From the NCBI GenBank assembly GCA_019118585.1, contig DWYS01000167.1:1-38693 (forward strand): a stretch of DNA of 38,693 nt, read 5' to 3'. A program made the translations under genes and the position numbers. Shown piece by piece: positions 1 to 8,840 of the stretch. The notes under the pieces are model-generated. The model saw only the letters and a program-made list of their open reading frames with translations. It was not told where the DNA came from and did not search any database. This DNA comes from Candidatus Enterocloster faecavium (GTDB lineage Bacteria > Bacillota > Clostridia > Lachnospirales > Lachnospiraceae). The first letter of the stretch is position 1; each line of letters starts with the position of its first letter.

Positions 1-111
1 AATGTTATAATATCCATGAGTATTGGTACTCCTTTCGGTTTTGTTTTTTTGGTCGAAATCATTATACCTCAAGGAGCCAATACTCTTTTTATTTATTTTT
101 TTATCAACTGA

Positions 112-1182
112 CTATTTCTTTACTCCAACCCACTCCTCCACCAGGTCCTCGATCAGCAGCAGGCCCAGCGGTCCCAGGATGAACCCGAAAAAGCCAAACA
201 GCTGCAGCCCTACATAGACGGATGCAAGGGTTTCCAAAGGCGTCAGCCCCACCTGACCGCCCATCATCCGGCTTTCCAGAAACTCTCTCAGAAAGTAGCA
301 CACCAGATACAGGCACAAAAGGATAAGGGCCCTCCCCCAGTTTCCGGCAGCCAGGCAGAGCAGGCACCAGGGCAGCAGAACGGTTCCGGTTCCAAATATA
401 GGGAGAGCATCCAGTACACCGATGAAGATACCGGCCATAATGTAATAGGGATTCCCAATGAGGGCCATCCCCAAAATACAGACCATCGTAATAATAAACA
501 GCAGCGCTCCCTGGGTCTTAAACCAGGCTTTTCCCGTGCAGACCACCCGGTTTCCGATCAGTGCAAATTCTTTCCTGAACAGCGACCGGTCTCTCCTCTC
601 CCTCAGATCGTCCATCTCCTGAAGGGAGAGCACTGCCGCCAGAAAGGTTACCACCGTTATGATCAGGGTCCGGGCTCCCAGGCGCAGCAGCGTCATGGAA
701 TTTGCCATCAAAGCCGGGGCGGCCTTTTCCCTGCCCCACTCCAGAAGCCTGGAAAGCATGGCGGTAACCGTGTCCGCCGCCTGCCCTTCCTCCAGTCCAA
801 AGGTCTCTTCCATGGCCCTGCAGCCGTTTGTCAGCCACCGGTCAAACTCCTCCACCCAAAAAGGCAGCTGGCCGGTCAGCAGTCTGGCCTCCTGACAGAG
901 CTTCCCCAGGCCCCAGTATCCCAGGCAGCCCGTCAGAAGGAGCAGGATCAAAAACTCCGCCCCTCCCGCCGCCCCCACCGGCAGATGACGGCATTTCCCC
1001 CGGAAGTTTACCTGGATCCGATGAGAGAGGAAACGGGCAGAAGGGCGCAGGAACAGAGCTGTCCCGTATCCCAATAAAAAGGGAGCCACCAGGGGCAGCA
1101 GGTATCGAAAGCCTGCGTACACCCCTGCGGTGGTTCCCAAGATCACAAAAACTTTCTTCAGTTTTTTACCCGGCTTTTCCAT
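112..1182 (-). CDS. ytvI: AI-2E/YtvI-like integral membrane protein (sporulation YtvI family)
   Basis: 356 aa ORF with multiple hydrophobic segments; C-terminal GxxxxPLxTLxxxYxGLQLFGxxGxxLGPL motif typical of the AI-2E/YtvI permease family. Confidence 0.75.
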   Translation of the reverse strand: MEKPGKKLKKVFVILGTTAGVYAGFRYLLPLVAPFLLGYGTALFLRPSARFLSHRIQVNFRGKCRHLPVGAAGGAEFLILLLLTGCLGYWGLGKLCQEARLLTGQLPFWVEEFDRWLTNGCRAMEETFGLEEGQAADTVTAMLSRLLEWGREKAAPALMANSMTLLRLGARTLIITVVTFLAAVLSLQEMDDLRERRDRSLFRKEFALIGNRVVCTGKAWFKTQGALLFIITMVCILGMALIGNPYYIMAGIFIGVLDALPIFGTGTVLLPWCLLCLAAGNWGRALILLCLYLVCYFLREFLESRMMGGQVGLTPLETLASVYVGLQLFGFFGFILGPLGLLLIEDLVEEWVGVKK

Positions 1183-1264
1183 GGACTCACCTGTTTTTTG
1201 ATTTGTACTTCCTTTGTACCTTCCTAGTATGAACGCCGGGGGTTCAAAATATACATGAACCTCT

Positions 1265-2479
1265 TTACCGTTTTTTCTCCTTCAGCTCCTTCACCAGCTG
1301 GGCCGCCTCTCTGGCGATCTCCAGCTCCTCATTTGTTTTGATCACCAGCACATTTACCTTTGATGCGCCGTCGGAAATCCGGAACGCTTCTCCCTGCTCC
1401 CGGTTTTTCACCTCATCGATGGTGATGCCCAGAAATTCCAGATAGCTGCAGATTTCCTCCCGGATGTCGGAATCATTCTCCCCAACGCCGGCGGTAAATA
1501 CGATATTGTCCACTCCGTTCATGGCTGCGGCGTAGCTGCCGATATACTTTGCCACCCGGTAGGCGAAAATCTCTCTGGCCAGAGCTGCCGTATCGTTGTA
1601 CTTAATCTCCGCATCCTTTAATTCCCGGAAATCACTGGAAAGATTTTTGGAAAGTCCCAAAACCCCTGATTCCTGGTTTAAAATGTTCATAATCTGCGGA
1701 AAATCCAGATTCTCCTTTTTGGACAGGTATTCCAGTGCACCGGCGTCCACGTCCCCGCACCTGGTCCCCATCACCAGTCCCTCCAGAGGCGTAAAGCCCA
1801 TGGAATTGTCCACCACCCGTCCGTATTTGACCGCACAGATGCTGGCGCCGTTTCCCAGATGGCAGACGATGGTTTTTACCCGGTCCGGCCTCTGCCCCAT
1901 AAACTGGGCAGCCCTTCTGGAGACATACTGATGGCTGATTCCATGGAATCCGTAGCGACGGATCTTATGCTTCTCGTAAAACCGGTAGGGGAGGCCATAG
2001 AGAAATGCCTTGGGCTCCATGGTCTGGTTAAAGGCTGTGTCAAAGACTCCTACCATCAGTGTATCCGGCATCAGCTCCCGGCATGCCTCCACGCCGATGA
2101 TGTTGGCCGGATTGTGAAGAGGCGCCAGGTCATTGCACTCCCGCATGGTTTCGATCACCTCATCGGTGATCACTACGGAACCGGTAAATTTCTCACCGCC
2201 GTGAACCAGGCGGTGGCCTACCACATCAATCTGGGAGTAATCGGAAATCACGCCCCGCTCCGGGTCCACCAGAGTGGTCAGGATCCGGTCCACCGCCTCC
2301 TTGTGGCTGGCCATGGGATATTTCTCCTTGATCTTTCCCACTTTGTCCGTCTGATAGTTGAAAACCCCATCGATTCCGATCCGCTCGCACTGTCCTTTGG
2401 CCAGCACCTTCTCAGCCTCCGTGTCAATTACCTGAAATTTCAGCGACGAGCTTCCGCTGTTGATCACCAGAATCCTCAT
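1265..2479 (-). CDS. ackA: Acetate kinase
   Basis: 404 aa; MRILVINSGSSSLKFQ start, HRLVHGGEKF, GVFDTAFNQTM, RRYGFHGISHQYV, CHLGNGASICA motifs. Confidence 0.98.
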   Translation of the reverse strand: MRILVINSGSSSLKFQVIDTEAEKVLAKGQCERIGIDGVFNYQTDKVGKIKEKYPMASHKEAVDRILTTLVDPERGVISDYSQIDVVGHRLVHGGEKFTGSVVITDEVIETMRECNDLAPLHNPANIIGVEACRELMPDTLMVGVFDTAFNQTMEPKAFLYGLPYRFYEKHKIRRYGFHGISHQYVSRRAAQFMGQRPDRVKTIVCHLGNGASICAVKYGRVVDNSMGFTPLEGLVMGTRCGDVDAGALEYLSKKENLDFPQIMNILNQESGVLGLSKNLSSDFRELKDAEIKYNDTAALAREIFAYRVAKYIGSYAAAMNGVDNIVFTAGVGENDSDIREEICSYLEFLGITIDEVKNREQGEAFRISDGASKVNVLVIKTNEELEIAREAAQLVKELKEKKR

Positions 2480-2507
2480 GTCTAAGCACTCCCCTTATGT
2501 CAGTCCT

Positions 2508-3104
2508 TCAGTCCATCTCACCCAAATAGGACAGAACCGCCCTCAGACAGCCGTCCACGCCTACCAGTCCGCTCTCCACACACAGGTTGTAATTCTGAGC
2601 CCTTCCCCACTGAGCCCCTGTGTAATACTGGTAGTAATCCTTCCGCTTCCGGTCAATTTCCCGGATGCGCCGTTCCATCTCCGCCTCGTCCTCTGCCTTC
2701 TCCAGCTCCATCATGCGGCGGATCCTGGCCGGCATCTTGGCATAGATAAAAATATTGACGCTGTCCTCCAGGATCCGGTCCGCGCATCGCCCTACAATGA
2801 CGCAGGGTCCCTGCTCCGCCAGACGCCGGATAATAGAAGACTGAGCCACAAAGATCTGGTCCGACATGGGAACCTGGTAAACCTCTGAAAACGGGTGATA
2901 ATAATGGCGGTCCAGAGGGTCATGAACCTCCGGAAGCTTCTCATCATAGTGAAGAAATACGGCCTCCGCCATATCGGCGTCCTCCGCTGCCATGGAAATC
3001 AGCTCTTTATCATAAAATGGAATGCCAAAGTGCTCCGCCAGACGTACTCCAAGCTCCCGTCCCCCGCTGCCAAATTCCCGGCTGACTGTAATCACTCGAT
3101 TCAT
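2508..3104 (-). CDS. Cytidylate kinase-like family protein
   Basis: MNRVITVSREFGSGGRELGVRLAEHFGIPFYDKELI is typical of the cytidylate kinase-like family. Start at 3104 preferred over 3209 because GGGGAGG lies upstream. Confidence 0.85.
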   Translation of the reverse strand: MNRVITVSREFGSGGRELGVRLAEHFGIPFYDKELISMAAEDADMAEAVFLHYDEKLPEVHDPLDRHYYHPFSEVYQVPMSDQIFVAQSSIIRRLAEQGPCVIVGRCADRILEDSVNIFIYAKMPARIRRMMELEKAEDEAEMERRIREIDRKRKDYYQYYTGAQWGRAQNYNLCVESGLVGVDGCLRAVLSYLGEMD

Positions 3105-3202
3105 AATGTATACCTCCCCTTCTCCTGATGTAAAAATGGCAAATACCTCGTCAAGTGCTCCTTGTAGTATATCATATTTTCCCCGAAAATCATAGGTTTT
3201 CC

Positions 3203-3231
3203 TTGCCAAAGTTCCGTCGGTCGGGTAGAAT
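3203..3231 (+). promoter_or_regulatory. Putative sigma-A promoter for the ABC-F gene
   Basis: TTGCCA (3203-3208), 17 bp spacer, TAGAAT (3226-3231). Confidence 0.5.
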
Positions 3232-3320
3232 GGTTCGTAACCGTTCAGGACGGCACATCTTCTTGCCCGGAAGCTTCCTTGGCTGGAGCTTGGGCCAAGG
3301 TATATTAAAGGAGTTTTTAC

Positions 3321-4877
3321 ATGAGTATTTTAAATGTGGAACATTTGAGCCACGGATTTGGAGACCGGGCTGTTTTCCAGGACGTCTCCTTCCGGCTTTT
3401 AAAGGGGGAGCACATCGGATTGGTGGGCGCCAATGGAGAGGGGAAGTCCACCTTTATGAAGATCATCACCGGCAAACTTCAGCCGGACGAGGGAAAGGTG
3501 GAGTGGGCCCGCCATGTGCGGGCCGGATATCTGGACCAGCACACGGTCCTGGAAAAGGGTATGACCATCCGTGAGGTATTAAAGAGCGCTTTCGCCTTTC
3601 TCTTTGAGATGGAAGAACAGATGAACCGGATCTGCGACCAGATGGCCTCTGCCCCGGAGGAGCAGATGGAGTCCATGATGGAGGAGCTTGGCACCCTCCA
3701 GGACCTCCTGATGGCCCACGATTTCTATGTCATCGATGCCAAGGTGGAGGAGGTGGCCCGCGCCCTGGGCCTGATGGAGATCGGCCTGGACCGGGATGTT
3801 TCGGAATTAAGCGGAGGGCAGAGGACCAAGGTTCTCCTGGGAAAGCTTCTCCTGGAAAAACCGGACATTCTGCTGCTGGACGAGCCCACCAACTACCTGG
3901 ATGCCCAGCATATCGAATGGCTGAAGCGCTATCTGCTGGAATATGAGAACGCCTTCATTCTCATTTCCCACGATATCCCCTTCCTCAACAGCGTCATCAA
4001 TCTGGTCTACCATATGGAAAACCAAAAGCTGAACCGCTATGTGGGAAATTATGACCAGTTCCAGGAGGTGTACGCAGTCAAAAAAGCCCAGCTGGAGGCC
4101 GCCTACAAGCGTCAGCAGCAGGAAATCGCCTCCCTCCAGGACTTTGTGGCCCGCAACAAGGCCCGTGTATCCACCCGGAACATGGCCATGTCCCGGCAGA
4201 AAAAGCTGGACAAGATGGAGGTCATCCAGCTGGCAAAGGAAAAGCCCAAGCCGGAGTTTCATTTTCTCACGGCCCGGGCTCCGGGGAAATTCATTTTTCA
4301 GACCCACGACCTGGTCATCGGCTATGAGGAGCCCCTCTCCCGGCCCTTGAACCTGACCATGATGCGGGGTGAGAAAATCGCCCTCTACGGCGCCAACGGG
4401 ATCGGAAAAACCACTCTCTTAAAAAGCATCCTGGGTCTGGTCCCCTCCCTGTCCGGAAGCGTAGAATTGGGAGACTATCTGGAAATCGGATACTTTGAAC
4501 AGGAGGCAGACCCGGACAACACCTCCACCTGCATCGAAGAAATCTGGAAGGAGTTCCCCTCCTACACCCAGTACCAGGTGCGGTCTGCCCTGGCCAAGTG
4601 CGGCCTCACCACCCAGCACATCGAGAGCCAGGTCCGGGTGCTGAGCGGAGGCGAGCAGGCAAAGGTCCGTCTCTGCAAGCTCATCAACCGGGAGACCAAC
4701 GTGCTGCTTCTGGACGAGCCCACCAACCATCTGGATGTGGACGCAAAAACAGAGCTGAAGCGGGCGCTGACCGAGTACAAGGGCAGCATCCTCTTGATCT
4801 GCCATGAGCCGGATTTCTATGAAGGTCTGGCCGACCAGGTGTGGGACTGCCGGGAATGGGCTCTGCACCTGTCCTAA
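3321..4877 (+). CDS. ABC-F family ATP-binding cassette protein
   Basis: 518 aa with two Walker A (GANGEGKST, GANGIGKTT), two LSGG (ELSGGQRTK, VLSGGEQAK) and LLLDEPTNYLD/LLLDEPTNHLD; no TM segments. Confidence 0.93.
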   Translation: MSILNVEHLSHGFGDRAVFQDVSFRLLKGEHIGLVGANGEGKSTFMKIITGKLQPDEGKVEWARHVRAGYLDQHTVLEKGMTIREVLKSAFAFLFEMEEQMNRICDQMASAPEEQMESMMEELGTLQDLLMAHDFYVIDAKVEEVARALGLMEIGLDRDVSELSGGQRTKVLLGKLLLEKPDILLLDEPTNYLDAQHIEWLKRYLLEYENAFILISHDIPFLNSVINLVYHMENQKLNRYVGNYDQFQEVYAVKKAQLEAAYKRQQQEIASLQDFVARNKARVSTRNMAMSRQKKLDKMEVIQLAKEKPKPEFHFLTARAPGKFIFQTHDLVIGYEEPLSRPLNLTMMRGEKIALYGANGIGKTTLLKSILGLVPSLSGSVELGDYLEIGYFEQEADPDNTSTCIEEIWKEFPSYTQYQVRSALAKCGLTTQHIESQVRVLSGGEQAKVRLCKLINRETNVLLLDEPTNHLDVDAKTELKRALTEYKGSILLICHEPDFYEGLADQVWDCREWALHLS

Positions 4878-5584
4878 AACAGGTCAAATGCCCCTCCTGT
4901 CTCTTTCATCGAAAAACGCATCTCCTTCCCCGTTATGGGATGGACAAAGGACAGCCTCACGGCGCACAGGGCCAACGGCCCCGCCGCGGGGCTTTTTCCA
5001 TATTTGCTGTCCCCGTACAGAGGCGTGCCGTGTCCCGCCATCTGCACCCGGATCTGGTGATGGCGGCCGGTCAGAAGCTCAATCTCCACCAGAGTCAATA
5101 CCTGTGATCCTCCGCCTGTTTTCTCCTCCTTCACCTCTCTGCTGTCCACCACCCGGTAGTTCAAACGGGCCAGTTTTCCACCATCCGCCGACTTATCCAC
5201 AATCCGGGAACAGTTGATTTTCCGGTCTTTCAACAGAAAATCCACATAGGTGCCAGAGTTATCCACAGGTTTTCCACATACAACCGCACGGTAAATTTTT
5301 TTCATTTTTCCTTCCTGAACCTGTCTGCTCAAAAGGGCAGCGGCTTTCTGGGTCTTTGCGTACACCATTACTCCCCCCACCGGCCGGTCCAGTCTGTGGA
5401 TAACTCCTACGTAAGGAGGCTGTCCCCCCAAAGCTCCTGTGGATTTCTTTGGTGATAATTTGTGGATATGTTCCCGGATCCGGCTCACCATATCCTCCTC
5501 AAAGCCTCTGGAAGACTGGGATTCAATCCCTGCTGGCTTTTCCACCACAATCAAATTTGGATCTTCAAACAACACTGACAGCAT
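4874..5584 (-). CDS. RluA family pseudouridine synthase
   Basis: GVIHRLDRPVGGVMVYAKT catalytic motif and LLTGRHHQIRVQMAGHGTPLYGDSKYG. Start MLSVLFEDPNL at 5584 supported by AGAGGAAAG upstream. Confidence 0.92.
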   Translation of the reverse strand: MLSVLFEDPNLIVVEKPAGIESQSSRGFEEDMVSRIREHIHKLSPKKSTGALGGQPPYVGVIHRLDRPVGGVMVYAKTQKAAALLSRQVQEGKMKKIYRAVVCGKPVDNSGTYVDFLLKDRKINCSRIVDKSADGGKLARLNYRVVDSREVKEEKTGGGSQVLTLVEIELLTGRHHQIRVQMAGHGTPLYGDSKYGKSPAAGPLALCAVRLSFVHPITGKEMRFSMKETGGAFDLF

Positions 5585-5636
5585 AAATCTTTCCTCTCTG
5601 TTTTGTGATACTTTCTTGAATTTTTTTCTCAAAGCC

Positions 5637-5665
5637 TTGCATATTTTTTTGAAAGGTTGTATAGT
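5637..5665 (+). promoter_or_regulatory. Putative sigma-A promoter for the hemolysin III gene
   Basis: TTGCAT (5637-5642), 17 bp spacer, TATAGT (5660-5665). Confidence 0.6.
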
Positions 5666-5747
5666 ATATGATATAAATCTACATAGTTTTTAAAACTACA
5701 TGCAAAGGTTTCTGATATTCATTTTTCTGTTAAGGAGGTTATATCAC

Positions 5748-6413
5748 ATGAAGACTAAGATCATGAAAAATATAACCCGGATCAAGGACCCGGGCAGTGC
5801 CATCACTCACTTTATCGCCATGGTCCTGGCCATCGCAGCCATGACCCCGCTTTTGATAAAAGCCAGCCAGAAATCGGGGCATTTTCTCTCCCTGCTGATT
5901 TTTATTTTAAGCATGATCGGCCTTTACGGAGCCAGCACCATCTATCACACCCTGGATATTTCCCCGAAGATCAACCAGCTGCTGCGCAAGCTGGACCACA
6001 TGATGATCTTCATTCTCATTGCCGGAACCTACACCCCGGTGTGCATGATCGTTCTGGGAGACCGGACCGGATGGCTGCTCTTAGCCCTTGTGTGGGCCAT
6101 CGCAGCCGCAGGCATTGTCATCAATGCCTTCTGGATCACCTGCCCCAAGTGGTTCTCCTCCCTGATTTACATTGCCATGGGCTGGGTGTGCATCCTGGCG
6201 ATCACCAAAATCATCAGCGCCCTTCCAAAAGCCGGATTCATCTGGCTTCTGGCCGGCGGCATCATCTACACCCTGGGCGGCATCCTCTATGCCCTGAAGC
6301 TGCCGCTCTTCAATTCCAGGCATAAAAATTTCGGTTCCCACGAAATTTTCCATCTCTTCGTTATGGGAGGCAGCCTGTGCCACTACGTGATGATGTACCG
6401 GTTTGTGGCGTAA
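5748..6413 (+). CDS. Hemolysin III / PAQR family (YqfA-like) membrane protein
   Basis: Multi-TM protein; KDPGSAITHF, YGASTIYHTLDISPK, LDHMMIFILIAGTYTPVCM, GSHEIFHLFVMGGSLCHYVMMYRFV motifs. Start at 5748 after TAAGGAGG. Confidence 0.9.
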   Translation: MKTKIMKNITRIKDPGSAITHFIAMVLAIAAMTPLLIKASQKSGHFLSLLIFILSMIGLYGASTIYHTLDISPKINQLLRKLDHMMIFILIAGTYTPVCMIVLGDRTGWLLLALVWAIAAAGIVINAFWITCPKWFSSLIYIAMGWVCILAITKIISALPKAGFIWLLAGGIIYTLGGILYALKLPLFNSRHKNFGSHEIFHLFVMGGSLCHYVMMYRFVA

Positions 6414-6678
6414 GGTCTTTCTCCGAAAATCCTTCGATCAGCCGCTCCTTTTCCCTGCGGCTGAGTTTTTTTATGGCCCACTCCCGCTTCATCGCCTCCT
6501 CTCTTGTGGCGAACACCTCATAGTAGGACAAGGAAACGGGCCGCCGGCTCCTGGTATATTTTGCGCCGCGGCCTTCATTGTGGGCCTTTACCCGTTCATC
6601 CAGATGGTTTGTCCACCCACAGTAAAAGCTTCCGTCCCTGCAGGTCAGCAGGTAGGTATAATTCTGACATTCTTCCAT
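6361..6678 (-). CDS. GIY-YIG nuclease family protein
   Basis: YTYLLTCRDGSFYCGWTNHLDERVKAHNEGRGAKYTRSRRPVSLSYYEVF GIY-YIG UPF0213-type signature. Confidence 0.92.
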   Translation of the reverse strand: MEECQNYTYLLTCRDGSFYCGWTNHLDERVKAHNEGRGAKYTRSRRPVSLSYYEVFATREEAMKREWAIKKLSRREKERLIEGFSEKDLTPQTGTSSRSGTGCLP

Positions 6679-6849
6679 TTTCCATCACTTCCAAAACCTA
6701 TGTAAACGGCAGCAGCACCCAACGTGCGCCGCAGCCGCCCGGAGGCCAGGGTCTCCGTCATCTATATAAAAGCACCAGCTGGATGCGCATTGGAGCCGGT
6801 TTGCTTCCTCTGTCTTAGTATATGATCCGGGCGTCAAAATGTGCATCCG

Positions 6850-7728
6850 CTAGAATCTTGCGCCGCCTCCCCCATGGCTGCGGCCGCTGCCGGACCGGTG
6901 AGTGGTGCTTCTGCCGGGATGGCCTCCTCCCGGACCGCTGCGGCCGGAGACAGGCGCGATTCTCTGCCTGGTTACAAACTGATTCACCAGCCGGTCTGCC
7001 GTCCCATCCGTCCGGATCCGGGCCTGGGCCTGATAGGCCATGGAGGCATTTCTCCTTTTCCGGTCCGTCTGCTCCATCCCGTAATCCCGGACCACGGCCA
7101 GGCAGGCGCCTGCCGCCGCTGCCCCCGCAGCTCCCACGGCGGCTAAAACCTCGTACCAGCGTAAACTGCGGTAGGGACTGACCCTTCCGGTCTCCTCCTC
7201 ATAATTGTACTGGCCGGATTCCACTCCCATCGCTGCATATTCTTCGATCTCCTCCATCACCAGAAGGGCGGAGCCGGCATAATCCTGTGCGGAGAGCCGG
7301 GAAACCGCTGCCTCCCCCAGCCGCCGGATCCGCTCGTCCGTCAGGATCCTGATCATCTCTCCGGCGGTGGAGATATAGTATTCCCCTTGGACTTCCCCTG
7401 GTCCGTCCATGTAGATCAGGTACAGAGCGCCGCTGTCCTCTCTTCCTTCTCCCAATCCCATCTCATCGTAAAAATCATCCGCATACTCCATGGCACTGCT
7501 CCCCTCCTGCCGGAAGGCTGTCACCACCGCCAGGTCCATGCCGATTTCTTCCCGTTCGCGGCTGATCCGTTCCTCCAGCTCTTCCTTTTCCCAGGCTTCA
7601 AAAAGGCCTGCCTGGTCAAATACCCTCTCCTGTGCGCCATCCTCCCCAGTCTCCGCCCCCATGGCGAAAAGCGGAAATGCCAGCACCAGAAGAAGACACA
7701 GCCAGAACCCTTTCATCCATCTGCTCAT
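6850..7728 (-). CDS. TPM-domain (YgcG/YdjH-like) membrane protein
   Basis: Signal/TM at MSRWMKGFWLCLLLVLAFPLFA, TPM-like domain (VFDQAGLFEAWEKEELEERI...DLAVVTAF...ADDFYDEMGLG), second TM, Gly-rich C-terminus SHGGGGARF. Start overlaps the upstream stop (ATGA). Confidence 0.8.
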   Translation of the reverse strand: MSRWMKGFWLCLLLVLAFPLFAMGAETGEDGAQERVFDQAGLFEAWEKEELEERISREREEIGMDLAVVTAFRQEGSSAMEYADDFYDEMGLGEGREDSGALYLIYMDGPGEVQGEYYISTAGEMIRILTDERIRRLGEAAVSRLSAQDYAGSALLVMEEIEEYAAMGVESGQYNYEEETGRVSPYRSLRWYEVLAAVGAAGAAAAGACLAVVRDYGMEQTDRKRRNASMAYQAQARIRTDGTADRLVNQFVTRQRIAPVSGRSGPGGGHPGRSTTHRSGSGRSHGGGGARF

Positions 7729-8768
7729 ATGAAATACCCCACAATCAGCATAAAAATCAGTATCGGGAAAAAGACCGATGCAAAAAGCACGGCCAGCTTC
7801 CCCTTGTCCACCGGCAGGCAGCCGCAGGTTTTCCCGGTCTGTCCGTTCAGGGCAAAGTAATAAATCTTTCCGCTCCTCCGCTCCCGATATGTAAGGGTCC
7901 ACACCGGCAGGAGGGCATAGCTCCACTTCTCCTGGTCCCGATGCACCTGCCTGTCGGTCACCTGGAAGCTGCTGTAAGCTCCTCCCTGGTTTTTCAGTCC
8001 GTCCAGAAAGAACTCCTCCACCTCACGGCCTGCCTCCTGGCTGAACTGGGAGGACTCCATATCCCGCTTCTCCGCCTGAAAACCGGACAGAAGCCCCATG
8101 GAAAATTCCTGCGCCTTCTCCGTCTCAAAGGGCTGCACCCCTTCTGCCAGGTTCCGGTCCCCTTTTTTCAGGGCGCTGCGCAGAAGTCCCTGGATCTGCG
8201 TCTCACCGGAACGGCTGACCTCGTAAATTCTTGTGGTGGTAATCCGCATATCCCCCGCCGTCGTCTGGGAGACCATAGTTCCCTGTCCTTCCAGTTTTCC
8301 GGAGATATGGCAGCTGTACATCCAGTATGGATAGTAGACGCCGGTCATGGTCTCCAGGCTTCCCTCCGAGCAAAATGCCTCCGGCACAAATTTTTTCCTG
8401 CCCACCCACTGCCCGAAGATTTCCCTGGCCTTTTTCCGGTCAATCTGAAATGGGATCACCAGGTCCGGCCTGAATTCTCCGGAAAGCCTTCCCGAAAGCA
8501 CCACGGGATTGTGGCAATAATAGCAGAAGGTAGCTGCCGTAGTTTCATCGGTGACGATCTGGGCGCCGCAGCTGGGGCAGGTATAAAGAGCAGCTCCTTC
8601 CAAATCCTCCGTTCTGCTCTCCTTCTCCCCGTCCTGATCGCCCGAAAGCGCTTCTAACTCCTCCTGGGAAAACTGGGACCTGCAGTATTCGCACCCGTAC
8701 TTCTGGGTTTTCGGGTCAAAGATCAGCCCGCCCCCGCAGTTGGGGCATTTATAGGTAATGGCTGCCAT
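7725..8768 (-). CDS. TFIIB-type zinc-ribbon protein (YdjG-like) with C-terminal TM
   Basis: N-terminal YKCPNCGGGLIFDPKTQKYGCEYCRSQF and CPSCGAQIVTDETTAATFCYYCHNPVVL zinc ribbons; hydrophobic C-terminal segment. Confidence 0.8.
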   Translation of the reverse strand: MAAITYKCPNCGGGLIFDPKTQKYGCEYCRSQFSQEELEALSGDQDGEKESRTEDLEGAALYTCPSCGAQIVTDETTAATFCYYCHNPVVLSGRLSGEFRPDLVIPFQIDRKKAREIFGQWVGRKKFVPEAFCSEGSLETMTGVYYPYWMYSCHISGKLEGQGTMVSQTTAGDMRITTTRIYEVSRSGETQIQGLLRSALKKGDRNLAEGVQPFETEKAQEFSMGLLSGFQAEKRDMESSQFSQEAGREVEEFFLDGLKNQGGAYSSFQVTDRQVHRDQEKWSYALLPVWTLTYRERRSGKIYYFALNGQTGKTCGCLPVDKGKLAVLFASVFFPILIFMLIVGYFI

Positions 8769-8840
8769 CCGGCACTCCTCCTTTAATCATTGTGAGGCTT
8801 TTTGTAACTTTTGCCCCTGTTTTCCCGCCGTCCTGAACTG

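Noticed and set aside
1228-1262. GGTTCA...TGAACC inverted repeat after ackA
   Set aside because: Only a 6-bp stem with no T-run; too weak to call a terminator.
1859-2485. Plus-strand ORF of 208 aa
   Set aside because: Antisense to acetate kinase; no domain or ribosome-binding evidence.
3321-4877. ABC-F protein as an antibiotic-resistance determinant
   Set aside because: The ABC-F fold is clear, but nothing in sequence or context assigns it to a resistance subfamily; a housekeeping ABC-F is equally likely.
7632-8657. Plus-strand ORF of 341 aa
   Set aside because: Antisense to the zinc-ribbon and TPM genes, which have conserved CxxC motifs and proper start signals.
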